This document shows positions 40,227 to 49,402 of a stretch of DNA of 64,000 bases, piece by piece. The notes beneath the pieces are model-generated. The model searched no databases. It was not told the origin of the DNA and worked only from the letters and a program-made list of their open reading frames with translations. The translations under genes and the position numbers were made by a program. Location of the stretch: positions 1 through 64,000 of the forward strand of contig JALRDO010000006.1 of assembly GCA_023262185.1 (NCBI GenBank). The letters run 5' to 3'. The DNA comes from Flavobacteriaceae bacterium (GTDB lineage Bacteria > Bacteroidota > Bacteroidia > Flavobacteriales > Flavobacteriaceae). Within the stretch, counting starts at the first letter, position 1. The number at the start of each line of letters is the position of its first letter.

Positions 40227-41247
40227 TCAGTGCCTTGTGGATATCCCAAATCAGTTGAGGGCCTTTGTAGACAAAACCAGTATACAATTGAATAAGATCA
40301 GCACCAGCATCGAGCTTTTCTACTGCCTTTGCTGCCGAGTCTATACCTCCTACTCCAATAATGGCAAAAGGATGCTTTTGACGCGTCTTCAGGTACCGAA
40401 TAACCTCAGTACTTCTATGTGTCAATGGAGCTCCACTTAATCCTCCTGCCTCGGACACTAGCGCAGCTTTTGAGTTCAAACCTTCACGAGAAAGGGTAGT
40501 ATTGGTAGCAATCACTCCGTCAAGTTTTAAAGACTCAACTATGTCAAGAATGTCGTCTAACTGGGCGTCACTCAGATCAGGCGCAATTTTTAAAAGTAGT
40601 GGGCAGGGTTGTACGTCTTGCTTCTTGGACAAACTATTGCGTAGTTCGATCAAGTTCTTAAGCAAATGAAATAGCGGCTCTTTTTCTTGCAGCTCGCGAA
40701 GCCCCGGGGTATTTGGAGAACTGACATTAACCACAAAATAGTCCACCTTTCCGTACAACGCTTTCATGGCCTGCGTATAGTCATCAATGGCATTCTCGTT
40801 AGGCGTGACTTTATTCTTGCCAATATTTCCGCCAATTACAGTACGGTGTCTTTTAGAAAGTCTTTCCACAACGCGATCAACACCATCGTTATTGAAGCCC
40901 ATTCTATTGATGAGAGCACGATCTTCTTTCAATCTAAAAAGACGCTTTTTAGGATTTCCAGGTTGTGCTTTCGGCGTAACCGTACCAATTTCAACAAAAC
41001 CAAATCCAAAGTCTGAAAACGCATTGTACAAAAGCGCATTTTTATCGAAACCTGCTGCTAATCCCACTGGACTATCGAAAGCTATACCCATCACCTCTTT
41101 GCGCAAAGCGCGATCCCTGGGAACCCAAAGCGCCCTGATGATGCGTGTAAGGCCCAGAATCTCGAATAATCGAATGGCCCCAAACGAAAAGTGGTGAGCC
41201 TTTTCAGGGTCGATTTTAAAAAGCAGCGTACGTATTAAAGAATACAT
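40198..41247 (-). CDS. pyrD: Dihydroorotate dehydrogenase (quinone), class 2
   Basis: Membrane-associated oxidation of dihydroorotate to orotate. N-terminal hydrophobic/amphipathic helical segment ([20 protein letters not shown]) used for quinone access identifies class 2. Further blocks: [62 protein letters not shown] with the catalytic serine, [31 protein letters not shown] and [20 protein letters not shown]. Length 349 aa. It is separated from yajC by a terminator at 41266-41288, so it probably has its own promoter. Confidence 0.96.
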   Translation of the reverse strand: MYSLIRTLLFKIDPEKAHHFSFGAIRLFEILGLTRIIRALWVPRDRALRKEVMGIAFDSPVGLAAGFDKNALLYNAFSDFGFGFVEIGTVTPKAQPGNPKKRLFRLKEDRALINRMGFNNDGVDRVVERLSKRHRTVIGGNIGKNKVTPNENAIDDYTQAMKALYGKVDYFVVNVSSPNTPGLRELQEKEPLFHLLKNLIELRNSLSKKQDVQPCPLLLKIAPDLSDAQLDDILDIVESLKLDGVIATNTTLSREGLNSKAALVSEAGGLSGAPLTHRSTEVIRYLKTRQKHPFAIIGVGGIDSAAKAVEKLDAGADLIQLYTGFVYKGPQLIWDIHKALIERAHGKSS

Positions 41248-41257
41248 CCTTCAAGTT

Positions 41258-41288
41258 GATAAAAAAAGGAGTGACAAAATCACTCCTT
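41258..41288 (-). terminator. Rho-independent terminator after yajC
   Basis: A perfect 9-bp hairpin (AAGGAGTGA / TCACTCCTT, 41266-41274 and 41280-41288) with loop CAAAA on the plus strand, followed on the minus strand by a T-run (41261-41267). It ends the nusB-DUF1573-yajC unit. Confidence 0.75.
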
Positions 41289-41315
41289 CTATTAGTACTT
41301 ACACCACGTGGCGAA

Positions 41316-41594
41316 TTAAGACTTTTGAAGCTTTAGACTCAACTCATGCGATATTGAGCTATTCTCTAGTTTTAATTTACCAGCAAGGGTTTCAATGACT
41401 ACGGTATGATCTGAATCATTGATCTCCATGATTTTACCGTGGAGACCACTTTTTGTGATGACTCGATCACCCTTTTTAAGAGCGGTTATAAACTTCTTCT
41501 CATCTTTTTGTCGCTTCATTTGAGGGCGAATCATAAAGAAATACGCTACGACGAAAATGAGAATTAAGGGAAAAAATTGGCTGATTGCTTCCAT
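41316..41594 (-). CDS. yajC: Preprotein translocase subunit YajC
   Basis: Small accessory subunit of the SecDF-YajC complex. One N-terminal transmembrane helix (FFPLILIFVVAYFFMIRP) followed by QMKRQKDEKKFITALKKGDR and ITKSGLHGKIMEI, the standard YajC cytoplasmic domain. Length 92 aa. It lies 17 nt downstream of the DUF1573 lipoprotein gene, a gene order seen in Bacteroidota, and is followed by a strong terminator. Confidence 0.94.
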   Translation of the reverse strand: MEAISQFFPLILIFVVAYFFMIRPQMKRQKDEKKFITALKKGDRVITKSGLHGKIMEINDSDHTVVIETLAGKLKLENSSISHELSLKLQKS

Positions 41595-41611
41595 TCAAAA
41601 AAAGGGGTTGA

Positions 41612-42118
41612 TTATTTCTTTAGGGGCGAATCAAAGGCCGTTGCAGATTCTGGCTGAACGAAGGCAGTGATTCTTAAAGTTTCTGTTCCTGCTTTAGTGT
41701 TGGTGGTAAGTGTAATGGTTTTAGTCACCTGATTGATACCGGTTCCGTTAAACATAACCAAAAGCTCTCCAGTCTCACCCGGTGCAATTGGAGTATTTCT
41801 TGGGTAATCAGGAACGGTACACCCACAGCTAGAGCGCGCGTTAGTAATCAACAAAGGAGCATCTCCAATATTCTTAAACGTAAAAACCGTTTCTTGTGGA
41901 GTACCGGCAGCGATAGTACCGAAGTCGTGTTCTACCTTGTCAAACGACATACGAGCAAACTTTCCTTGGGCGTTGGAAGCAACTGCCGCAGAGGCTGAAT
42001 CTTGAGCACTTGCTGAAGCGGTTTCTTTTGATGTCGTATTTGAGCTATTTCCGCATGACACTGCAAATGATAGGGTTAATGCGGCAATACCAAGGGTAAA
42101 AAATCGTGAAGTTTTCAT
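41612..42118 (-). CDS. DUF1573-domain lipoprotein
   Basis: A 168-residue lipoprotein: signal peptide with lipobox AVSC (Cys22), a Ser/Thr/Ala-rich linker, then one DUF1573 Ig-like domain: DKVEHDFGTIAAGTPQETVF, FKNIGDAPLLITNARSSCGC and YPRNTPIAPGETGELLVMF. The CGC motif and PxxP-like turn are hallmarks of the domain. Such proteins are abundant in Bacteroidota; function is unknown, probably cell-surface or periplasmic. It has its own TATTTTTG -7 candidate 24 nt upstream and is followed by yajC. Confidence 0.9.
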   Translation of the reverse strand: MKTSRFFTLGIAALTLSFAVSCGNSSNTTSKETASASAQDSASAAVASNAQGKFARMSFDKVEHDFGTIAAGTPQETVFTFKNIGDAPLLITNARSSCGCTVPDYPRNTPIAPGETGELLVMFNGTGINQVTKTITLTTNTKAGTETLRITAFVQPESATAFDSPLKK

Positions 42119-42142
42119 GTTCTATGTCTTATTTGTATCATT

Positions 42143-42150
42143 CAAAAATA
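42143..42150 (-). promoter_or_regulatory. Candidate -7 promoter element of the DUF1573 gene
   Basis: The minus strand reads TATTTTTG, 24 nt ahead of the ATG at 42118, in the 50-nt gap after nusB. Confidence 0.4.
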
Positions 42151-42168
42151 ATCAATTCTTTTTGCCTG

Positions 42169-43116
42169 TCAGAGTAATCCACGACCGGCTTTTTTCATCC
42201 GCTTCTCTGCGATAAATTCTTTACTCAATTGATCTAAAATACCGTTAATAAACATACTGCTTTTCGGAGTAGAGTACTCCTTGGCGATTTCTAGATACTC
42301 ATTTAAGGTAACCTTCGGCGGAATAGACTCGAAATCGAGTAACTCGCCTATTCCCATAATCAGCAAAATGCGATCTACATCTGTAATACGGTCTTGATCC
42401 CAGTTCGGGGTTTTTCCTTCGATCTCTTTGGCATAACTATCAAAATTCAAGGAAATTTTGGAGAGCAAAGCGGTGGCAAATTTTCGGTCCTCTTCATTTA
42501 CAAGACTACTCCAACCGTCAAAGGCATTGTTCTTTTTGATATCAAGCATTGAAAGCTGCTTCAAGATAAAGGTATTAACTACCGGAAAGTCATCTGCCCA
42601 ACTCAACATTTCATCTTCTATAAAACTGTAGAGATCGTCATTTGGAGCTATGAAATCGTGAAACAAGGTCAACAGCTGTGATTGATGCTCTTTCAATGTA
42701 GGCTTATCTAGTTCCATATAGGTCTTAAAAGAAGTACTTGAAACGTACACTTTGTATACCTTAACCACATACTTTTCATTCAAATACCAGTGGTTGATTT
42801 TATATTTTTTCCAGGCCTCTCGAAGCGTTTCAGATTCGGTGATTGCCATGAGATACGGATTCTCAATAAAACGCTCAGGGTCAACAAAGATGCTTTTTGA
42901 AGAGTCTAAATAGGCCTTTTTGCGTGCTTCTGTCTCACGAATTGCCCACTGTCTTAAGGCGTAAAAAAAGTTCAGCTGAAGAAGGTAAAGCACTGTACTC
43001 TGGTCGATGCTTTGTTTTAAGGCTTTTTGTTGTTGTTCAATTGTGCTCTCGTCGGTCTTAGTCAATGCATATAGACTTTGAAAAACCTTGATGCGAATGT
43101 GGCGGCGCGTTAACAT
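42169..43116 (-). CDS. nusB: Transcription antitermination factor NusB (long form)
   Basis: RNA-binding antitermination factor for rRNA transcription. The N-terminus LTRRHIRIKVFQSLYALTKT and the C-terminus (RITDVDRILLIMGIGELLDF; TLNEYLEIAKEYSTPKSSMF; INGILDQLSKEF) are the NusB fold. Between them is a roughly 150-residue insertion typical of Bacteroidota, making 315 aa against about 140 in E. coli. A TACCTTTG -7 element lies 35 nt upstream, divergent from the ABC transporter promoter. Confidence 0.93.
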   Translation of the reverse strand: MLTRRHIRIKVFQSLYALTKTDESTIEQQQKALKQSIDQSTVLYLLQLNFFYALRQWAIRETEARKKAYLDSSKSIFVDPERFIENPYLMAITESETLREAWKKYKINHWYLNEKYVVKVYKVYVSSTSFKTYMELDKPTLKEHQSQLLTLFHDFIAPNDDLYSFIEDEMLSWADDFPVVNTFILKQLSMLDIKKNNAFDGWSSLVNEEDRKFATALLSKISLNFDSYAKEIEGKTPNWDQDRITDVDRILLIMGIGELLDFESIPPKVTLNEYLEIAKEYSTPKSSMFINGILDQLSKEFIAEKRMKKAGRGLL

Positions 43117-43151
43117 GCGAAAGAACTTTGGTCAAAATTGAATAACGGTTT

Positions 43152-43159
43152 CAAAGGTA
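43152..43159 (-). promoter_or_regulatory. Candidate -7 promoter element of nusB
   Basis: The minus strand reads TACCTTTG, 35 nt before the nusB ATG. It lies 18 nt from the opposite-strand element at 43178-43185, so the two promoters are divergent and close. Confidence 0.45.
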
Positions 43160-43177
43160 CAGTTATAAATCATATAG

Positions 43178-43185
43178 TATCTTTG
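43178..43185 (+). promoter_or_regulatory. Candidate -7 promoter element of the ABC exporter gene
   Basis: TATCTTTG, a perfect TAnnTTTG match, 22 nt before ATG 43208. This also argues against the alternative TTG start at 43190, which would leave almost no leader. Confidence 0.45.
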
Positions 43186-43207
43186 AAATTTGACACAAAC
43201 TTACGGT

Positions 43208-44953
43208 ATGAAGGCCCTGAGGCATCTCAACAAATACTTTCTCAAATACTGGAAAAAGTTACTCATCGGCTTACTCATTACAGTAAGTGCGCGCGTCTTT
43301 TCGTTGGTGATGCCTTCATACATCAACAAGTCAATACAGACCATTGAACAGTTTTTTAAAGGGGATATTGACAAGGCCCTAGCTCAAGAACTCCTTGCTA
43401 TCGATATTGGGATTATTGTCGGTACTACGGCTATTGCTGCCCTCCTCACCTTTTTGATGCGTCAATACATAATCAACGTCTCAAGATATATTGAATTCGA
43501 CCTTAAGAATGAGCTCATTGAGCACTACCTCTCACTCTCATTAAATTTCTTCAAACGCAATCGTGTAGGAGACCTGATGAATCGACTCTCTGAAGACGTG
43601 AGTCAGGTTCGTATGTATGCAGGTCCGGCCATTATGTACGGACTTCAGACCCTTACCCTATTTGTAATTCTCATTCCACTAATGTTTATCAAGGCACCCA
43701 CTCTTGCCTTGTATACCGTGCTTCCCTTTCCAATACTCTCTGTACTCATCTATAACATCAGTAAACGGATTCACTTGCGCAGTACTGCGGTTCAAGCCTA
43801 TCTATCTACACTCTCTACCTTTACCCAAGAGCGTTTTTCAGGAATAGCCGTGGTGAAAGCCTACGGACTTGAAGAGCAGATTGATCAAGAAATTTCACAG
43901 CTCTCTTCAGAAGGTAAAGAGACGGCAATGCACCTTGCACGAATTAACGCCTGGTTCTTTCCTTTGATGTTATTGCTCATCGGCGCATCTAATATTATTG
44001 TGATGTTTGTCGGAGGGCGGATGTTTTTGAACGGAAGTATTTCATCTGTCGGACTTATCGCAGAGTTCATTCTTTATGTCAATATGCTCACCTGGCCGGT
44101 AACTGTAGTCGGATGGCTTACCTCTATTATTCAACGCGCCGAAGCCTCGCAAGAACGCATCAATTATTTTCTAAAAACAGCACCAGATCTTGTTTCAGGT
44201 GACTTGCCTGCACAAGACGTAAAAGGAGAACTCTGTTTTAAGAATGTTCGTCTCACTTACCAAGACACTAATATAGAAGCGCTCAAAGGGATAAGTTTTA
44301 CCGTAAAACCTGGAGAAACCTTGGCTATATTAGGTAAAACCGGATCAGGAAAATCGAGTGTTATGGACTTATCAGCACGCCTGTTAGATCCGACTTCAGG
44401 AACAATTCTACTTGATCAAATAGAACTCAAATCATATCAACTTGATCAGCTAAGGGCTGAAATAGGAAGCGTTCCGCAAGACGCCTTTTTATTCTCAGAA
44501 ACCATTAAGTCAAACATTAAATTTGGCTCAAAGAATGCTGATGACGACACCATAATAAATGCTGCAAAGATGGCCGACGTTCACGATAACATTCTATCGT
44601 TTCCAGACGGGTACGACACGCTATTAGGAGAACGTGGTATTTCACTCAGTGGAGGACAAAAACAACGGGTGTCAATTGCTAGAGCACTAATCAAGCAAGC
44701 GAAAATCTACCTCTTCGACGATTGCCTTTCGGCTGTAGACACAGAGACCGAAGAGGTAATCCTTGAAAACATTAAAAAACTAACTATCGACAAAACTACA
44801 CTTATCGTGAGTCATCGCATCTCGACGGTAAAGCACGCCGATCGTATCATTGTCATAGAAGACGGAAAAATAACTCAAGAGGGAACGCACGCAGAACTCC
44901 TTGAAAAAGAAGGCTTTTACAAGCATCTATACCACGAACAATTAGTGGCTTAA
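43208..44953 (+). CDS. ABC exporter, fused permease-ATPase (MsbA-like)
   Basis: A half-transporter of 581 aa with six N-terminal transmembrane helices (about 15-320) and a C-terminal ATPase. Motifs: Walker A LGKTGSGKSSVMD, Q-loop VPQDAFLFSETIK, signature LSGGQKQRVSIARAL, Walker B IYLFDDCLSAVD, where the catalytic position after Walker B Asp is Asp rather than the usual Glu (DDCLS), and switch His in IVSHRISTV. Homodimers of this family export lipids or drugs. ATG 43208 (MKALRHLNKYFLKYWKKL) is chosen over TTG 43190. The substrate is unknown. DUF3276 follows 61 nt later. Confidence 0.9.
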   Translation: MKALRHLNKYFLKYWKKLLIGLLITVSARVFSLVMPSYINKSIQTIEQFFKGDIDKALAQELLAIDIGIIVGTTAIAALLTFLMRQYIINVSRYIEFDLKNELIEHYLSLSLNFFKRNRVGDLMNRLSEDVSQVRMYAGPAIMYGLQTLTLFVILIPLMFIKAPTLALYTVLPFPILSVLIYNISKRIHLRSTAVQAYLSTLSTFTQERFSGIAVVKAYGLEEQIDQEISQLSSEGKETAMHLARINAWFFPLMLLLIGASNIIVMFVGGRMFLNGSISSVGLIAEFILYVNMLTWPVTVVGWLTSIIQRAEASQERINYFLKTAPDLVSGDLPAQDVKGELCFKNVRLTYQDTNIEALKGISFTVKPGETLAILGKTGSGKSSVMDLSARLLDPTSGTILLDQIELKSYQLDQLRAEIGSVPQDAFLFSETIKSNIKFGSKNADDDTIINAAKMADVHDNILSFPDGYDTLLGERGISLSGGQKQRVSIARALIKQAKIYLFDDCLSAVDTETEEVILENIKKLTIDKTTLIVSHRISTVKHADRIIVIEDGKITQEGTHAELLEKEGFYKHLYHEQLVA

Positions 44954-45014
44954 AAAAGTTGTTCGACATTCATTTTTTTTCCATTTTTGGGTAAGACGTT
45001 AATGAAGTCTATCT

Positions 45015-45389
45015 ATGGAATCAACATATAATGGCGATCAAGAGGAGATTTTCTCAAAAGTTTTAAGAGCAGGACGAAGAACTTATTTCTTTGATGTTCG
45101 TTCCACAAAGGCAGGAGACTACTACCTTACACTCACCGAGAGCAAGAAGTTTTCAAATGAAGACGGAAGTTTTCACTACAAAAAACACAAAATCTATTTA
45201 TACAAAGAAGACTTCACCGCCTTTGCCGAAATACTCAATGAAATGATGCAATTTGTGGTCGAAACAAAAGGTGAAGAAGTAATTTCTGAGCGTCATCAAA
45301 AAGACTTTAAAAAAGAAGAAGATGAAGATATTGTTGATGAAAATCAGAGTTCGTCTTCTTTTACAGACCTCGATTTCGAGGAACTTTAA
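45015..45389 (+). CDS. DUF3276 / PUR-domain nucleic-acid-binding protein
   Basis: A 124-residue protein whose first 80 residues match the bacterial PUR-alpha-like domain (DUF3276): IFSKVLRAGRRTYFFDVRST, GDYYLTLTESKKF and KHKIYLYKEDFTAFAEIL. A Borrelia member binds DNA and RNA, so nucleic-acid binding is likely. The C-terminal tail is strongly acidic with Lys (KDFKKEEDEDIVDE) and probably disordered. It is 61 nt after the ABC exporter and 15 nt before the second M14 peptidase. Widespread and single-copy in Bacteroidota; its cellular role is unclear. Confidence 0.85.
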   Translation: MESTYNGDQEEIFSKVLRAGRRTYFFDVRSTKAGDYYLTLTESKKFSNEDGSFHYKKHKIYLYKEDFTAFAEILNEMMQFVVETKGEEVISERHQKDFKKEEDEDIVDENQSSSSFTDLDFEEL

Positions 45390-45404
45390 TCTAAAAGAAT
45401 TCTC

Positions 45405-47936
45405 ATGAAAAAAATCTTTTTCAGCCTTATTGGGCTGTGTCTTGTTGGCTTTGTAAACGGACAAGTTTCGTCAGACGAAGTTACCCTAGAGTATTACCTA
45501 CCTAAAGGGGCCTCATACGATGCCTCATTACCACGACCTGAACACATCATCGGACACGAAGTGGGTGAATGGCACATCACACACGATAAACTCGTAACCT
45601 ACATGTATGCCTTGGCAGAGGCTAGTGATCGCATTAGCATAAGTAACCGAGGTACTACCTATGAGGGCAGACCCCTATTGTTGCTTACCATTTCTAGCCC
45701 TTCTAATCTGAATAGAATAAACGAGATACAAAAGAATCAACAGCAAATTGCTTCAGGAAACAGAAAGCCTACCGCGAATGATCCTGTGGTTATTTATCAA
45801 GGATTTTCTATCCATGGGAATGAACCAAGTGGTTCAAACGCTTCATTAGCCTACGCTTATTATTTAGCAGCTTCTGATGAAGCCCTTAGATTTCTTGAGA
45901 ATACAGTAGTGCTCTTTGATCCAAGCTTTAATCCTGACGGCTTACAGCGCTTCGCTTACTGGGCGAACACCAATCGTGCGCACGTCATCAATTCTGATCC
46001 TAATGATAGAGAGTACAACGAAGTGTGGCCAGGCGGTCGAACCAATCACTATCATTTTGATTTGAATCGCGACTGGTTACCCGTTCAATTACCAGAAAGT
46101 AGAGCGCGCTTGGTAACGTTTCACGACTGGGTACCGAATATCTTAACAGATCACCATGAAATGGGCACCAATTCGTCTTTCTTCTTCCAACCAGGTGAAC
46201 CAAAACGCGTGCATCCTTTAACTCCAAAAATCAATCAAGAGCTCACAAAAGCCATTGGAAATTACCACGAGGCCGCCTTGAATGAGATCGGATCACTCTA
46301 TTACAGCGAAGAGAACTATGACGACTATTACTACGGTAAGGGATCTACCTTTCCTGACGTGAACGGAAGCATCGGCATTCTATTTGAACAGGCGAGTTCA
46401 AGAGGCCACGTACAAGAAAGCGATAACGGTCTTTTGACTTTTCCGTTTACCGTTCGCAATCAAATGTCAACAGCAATCTCAACACTTAAGGCTGCAAATG
46501 GACTGAAAGATAAGCTTCAAAACTATCAATACAGCTTTTACCGCGATTTAAAACAAGAGGCCACTGCAGAAAAAGCAGGTGGATACTTGTTCGGTAGCCC
46601 TAAGGATTTTAGTAGCCCATGGCATCTTGCAGAGGTTCTAAAAAGACACCGCATAGAACACAAGGTACTCGAATCAGATGTTACCGTAGGCGGAAAAAAA
46701 TACGCGGCAAAGAACAGCTATTTTGTTCCTTTAAACCAAAAGAACCCACGTCTTATCCAAGCCATTTTCGAAGAGCGTACGGTATTTGAAGACAGTCTTT
46801 TCTACGACATCTCTGCATGGACTTTTCCGCATGCTTTTGGCGTGAATGCTGAAAAACTATCTAAGCCTCCTACTAGCCAAATGAGCGATGACAGCTCTAT
46901 GGAATTGCCATCAGGATCAGTTAGTGGAAAAAGCAGCTATGCGTATCTATTCGAAGCGCATGACTATTATGCGCCAAAGCTTATTCATGCACTTACTCAA
47001 AAAGGAATTCACGTGAAAGTAGGTCTTGCTCCATTTGAGTTGGAGGATAAAAACTACGATTACGGAACACTAATGGTTCCGCTACAAAGCCAAAACCTAA
47101 CGGCCGATGAACTTTATAATACGTTGAGTGCTCTCGTACAAGAGATTCCTGTAAAGGTGCAGGCGGTAGGAACAGGTAAAACCAAAGGTATCGATCTAGG
47201 GAGTAATGATTTTGAGGCAGTCAAGCCTATTACTGTGGCCATGATTGTGGGCGATGGTATCCGTTCTTATGACGCTGGAGAAATATGGCACCTGTTTGAT
47301 CAAAGATTCAATATCAAGGTGACGAAGCTAGACACTAGAGACCTAGAACGTGCCGACTTGTCGAGGTACAATCGCATTATATTTCCGAGTACCTCGGATG
47401 GGTTGTCTATTGGAGATAGAGCGGTCTCTAATTTAAAAGATTGGGTCCGTGATGGAGGCGTTCTTATTGGGTACAGAAGCGCATTGAGTTGGTTAAAACG
47501 CAATGAGTTTATTGATTTTGAAACGCTCAAGCCTGAAGTTAAAGACGCTAAGAATCTGCGCTTCGATCAGCGCGAAGAATATTCAGGCGCTCAGGTAACA
47601 GGCGGAGCGATCTTTGAAGCAGCAATTGATCGTTCGCACCCGATCAACTTTGGATTCACTGAAAATAAAATAGCGTTGTTTAGAAATACAAATACGTTTA
47701 TCGCTCCTATGCAGCACTCTTATCAAAATCCTATTCAGTATACCAACAACCCACTTTTAAGTGGATACATATCAGAAGAAAATCTAGCCGAACTTAAGGG
47801 TTCAGTGCCCTTCGTTACTCAATCTATGGGAGCTGGCCGTGTTATCGGATTAACCGACAACACGAATTTTAGAGCTTTCTGGTACGGTACGAATCGCATT
47901 CTTTTGAACGCATTGTTCTTTGCAAATTCGATGTAA
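45405..47936 (+). CDS. Exported M14-family zinc carboxypeptidase (second paralogue)
   Basis: An 843-residue secreted peptidase with signal peptide about 1-20. Zinc ligands His137 and Glu140 in FSIHGNEPSGSNAS; the third His is in NILTDHHEMGTNSSFFF. RTNHYHFDLNRDW repeats the same motif seen in the paralogue at 22665-25091, and GILFEQASSRGH contains the likely catalytic Glu. A C-terminal GATase-like fold is present (YNRIIFPSTSDGLSIGD, WVRDGGVLIGYRSA). No type IX secretion tail. Compared with the other copy it lacks the EQGGGG loop and carries a different residue set there, so the specificities may differ. Stop abuts the convergent BstA-like gene. Confidence 0.88.
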   Translation: MKKIFFSLIGLCLVGFVNGQVSSDEVTLEYYLPKGASYDASLPRPEHIIGHEVGEWHITHDKLVTYMYALAEASDRISISNRGTTYEGRPLLLLTISSPSNLNRINEIQKNQQQIASGNRKPTANDPVVIYQGFSIHGNEPSGSNASLAYAYYLAASDEALRFLENTVVLFDPSFNPDGLQRFAYWANTNRAHVINSDPNDREYNEVWPGGRTNHYHFDLNRDWLPVQLPESRARLVTFHDWVPNILTDHHEMGTNSSFFFQPGEPKRVHPLTPKINQELTKAIGNYHEAALNEIGSLYYSEENYDDYYYGKGSTFPDVNGSIGILFEQASSRGHVQESDNGLLTFPFTVRNQMSTAISTLKAANGLKDKLQNYQYSFYRDLKQEATAEKAGGYLFGSPKDFSSPWHLAEVLKRHRIEHKVLESDVTVGGKKYAAKNSYFVPLNQKNPRLIQAIFEERTVFEDSLFYDISAWTFPHAFGVNAEKLSKPPTSQMSDDSSMELPSGSVSGKSSYAYLFEAHDYYAPKLIHALTQKGIHVKVGLAPFELEDKNYDYGTLMVPLQSQNLTADELYNTLSALVQEIPVKVQAVGTGKTKGIDLGSNDFEAVKPITVAMIVGDGIRSYDAGEIWHLFDQRFNIKVTKLDTRDLERADLSRYNRIIFPSTSDGLSIGDRAVSNLKDWVRDGGVLIGYRSALSWLKRNEFIDFETLKPEVKDAKNLRFDQREEYSGAQVTGGAIFEAAIDRSHPINFGFTENKIALFRNTNTFIAPMQHSYQNPIQYTNNPLLSGYISEENLAELKGSVPFVTQSMGAGRVIGLTDNTNFRAFWYGTNRILLNALFFANSM

Positions 47937-48461
47937 TTACCAGTGGTTGCGCTTCGCTAATCCCTCGAGATGGGCATAGTGATGAGTTCCATGCCAAGCA
48001 TACAAGAGTGTATTCTCCAAGAGGGTACGCTCTTTTTTTGTGTCTGGATGTATAAAGCCGCGTTTCATCTCTTCTAGAGGTAATGAGCGAACGAGATAAA
48101 CGATCTTTTGGTGTACTGCCTCTAACAATTGAAGTGAACTTTCAATAGGCATTTGGGCGTCAGGTAAACCTGCCCATCCGTCTTGGTCGTAAGCTTTGAT
48201 AAGTGGTGTTTCTTCAGACAAAGCCCATTTATAGCGAATGAGGCTGTGCAAATGACTATCTGCCAAATGGTGTATCAGCTGACGAGCTGTCCACCCTCCT
48301 TCACGATAAGGGGTGTCTAATTGTGAATCACTCCAGCTCGAAACGAGCTGACGTAAAGCTGTTGGAAGATGCTCCAGTTTCTCAATAGCCGTTTCGATAT
48401 GTTGTTGTGAAATTTCAGCAGGCAGTTCAAATCCGCCGATCGGAAACTTTAACGGATCCAC
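47937..48461 (-). CDS. YfiT/BstA-like putative bacillithiol-dependent metal hydrolase (DinB fold)
   Basis: A 174-residue four-helix DinB-like protein. The metal-binding histidines are in RQLIHHLADSHLHS and WHGTHHYAHLEGL, and the opening LKFPIGGFELP with YREGGWTARQLIHHLADSH is the YfiT signature. In Firmicutes this family (BstA) is a bacillithiol S-transferase. With bshC also in the window, the same assignment is likely here. It lies 2 nt after the immunophilin gene. Shares no spacing with the convergent M14 stop (0-nt gap). Confidence 0.85.
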   Translation of the reverse strand: MDPLKFPIGGFELPAEISQQHIETAIEKLEHLPTALRQLVSSWSDSQLDTPYREGGWTARQLIHHLADSHLHSLIRYKWALSEETPLIKAYDQDGWAGLPDAQMPIESSLQLLEAVHQKIVYLVRSLPLEEMKRGFIHPDTKKERTLLENTLLYAWHGTHHYAHLEGLAKRNHW

Positions 48462-48463
48462 GT

Positions 48464-49396
48464 CTAACCTACACTTACTAGTTCAACATCAAAGATCAAG
48501 GTAGCATTTGGTGGAATCACTCCTCCAGCACCGCGAGAGCCGTAGCCTAGATCTGAAGGGATAACAAAGCGCGCCTTATCACCTACTTTCAAAAGGGCAA
48601 TACCTTCATCCCATCCTGAAATCACTTGTCCTATACCTAAGGTAAATTCAATCGGTTCTTTTCGTTGAAACGAAGAATCAAAAACCTGACCATTTTCTAA
48701 TCTCCCCTCATAGTGTACCTTCACCTTTTTCTTTGGTTCTGCTTGAGTCCCATTACACTGTTGGATTATTTTATAGCGCAAACCAGATGCCGTTTTTTCA
48801 AAGCCCGCTGCGAGCTTTTCCATAGCAGCTTCTCGAGCTTCTTGTTCTTTCTTTTCGCGCTCAGCTCTAGAATTTTCGAAGGTTCTGAATGCCTCGACAG
48901 CATTCCATTTTTCTGCATCAGCGCCATTGCGCACAATCGCCAAACTCTTGATCGTGTCTCCCTGTGCCACGGCATCTACTACCTCTTGACCTGAAACGAC
49001 ATGTCCGAAGACAGTGTGCTTATTGTCAAGCCAAGGAGTAGGCACATGCGTGATAAAAAATTGGCTACCGTTTGTTCCAGGACCCGCATTTGCCATGGAA
49101 AGTACACCAGGCTTGTCATGCTTTAGCTCGGGATGGAATTCATCGTCAAACTTATATCCGGGATCTCCGGTACCCGTACCCAACGGACATCCTCCTTGAA
49201 TCATAAAATCAGGGATCACGCGGTGAAATTTTAACCCATCGTAATAGGGAGTTCCTTGAGCCTTCGCCTTATTTTCGAGATTACCCTCCGCCAATGCTAC
49301 AAAATTACCGACGGTCCCTGGTGTCTTGTCATGCGTGAGCTTAACGGTTATACTTCCTTTATCTGTTTCAAACTGAGCGTAAATTCCTTCTTGCAT
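48464..49396 (-). CDS. Dual-family immunophilin: cyclophilin-FKBP fusion peptidyl-prolyl isomerase
   Basis: One 310-residue protein holding two unrelated prolyl isomerase domains. Residues about 5-160 are a cyclophilin ([60 protein letters not shown]). A charged helical linker rich in Glu/Lys/Arg (about 175-205) follows. Residues about 205-310 are an FKBP ([60 protein letters not shown]). Such fusions are known in Flavobacterium relatives and apicomplexans. No signal peptide, so cytoplasmic. It is 6 nt after the M28 peptidase gene in a minus-strand operon. Confidence 0.92.
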   Translation of the reverse strand: MQEGIYAQFETDKGSITVKLTHDKTPGTVGNFVALAEGNLENKAKAQGTPYYDGLKFHRVIPDFMIQGGCPLGTGTGDPGYKFDDEFHPELKHDKPGVLSMANAGPGTNGSQFFITHVPTPWLDNKHTVFGHVVSGQEVVDAVAQGDTIKSLAIVRNGADAEKWNAVEAFRTFENSRAEREKKEQEAREAAMEKLAAGFEKTASGLRYKIIQQCNGTQAEPKKKVKVHYEGRLENGQVFDSSFQRKEPIEFTLGIGQVISGWDEGIALLKVGDKARFVIPSDLGYGSRGAGGVIPPNATLIFDVELVSVG

Positions 49397-49402
49397 ATTG
49401 AG

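Noticed and set aside
45002-45031. Ten-codon upstream reading frame overlapping the DUF3276 start
   Set aside because: It is short, has no sign of conservation and can be expected by chance in AT-rich sequence.
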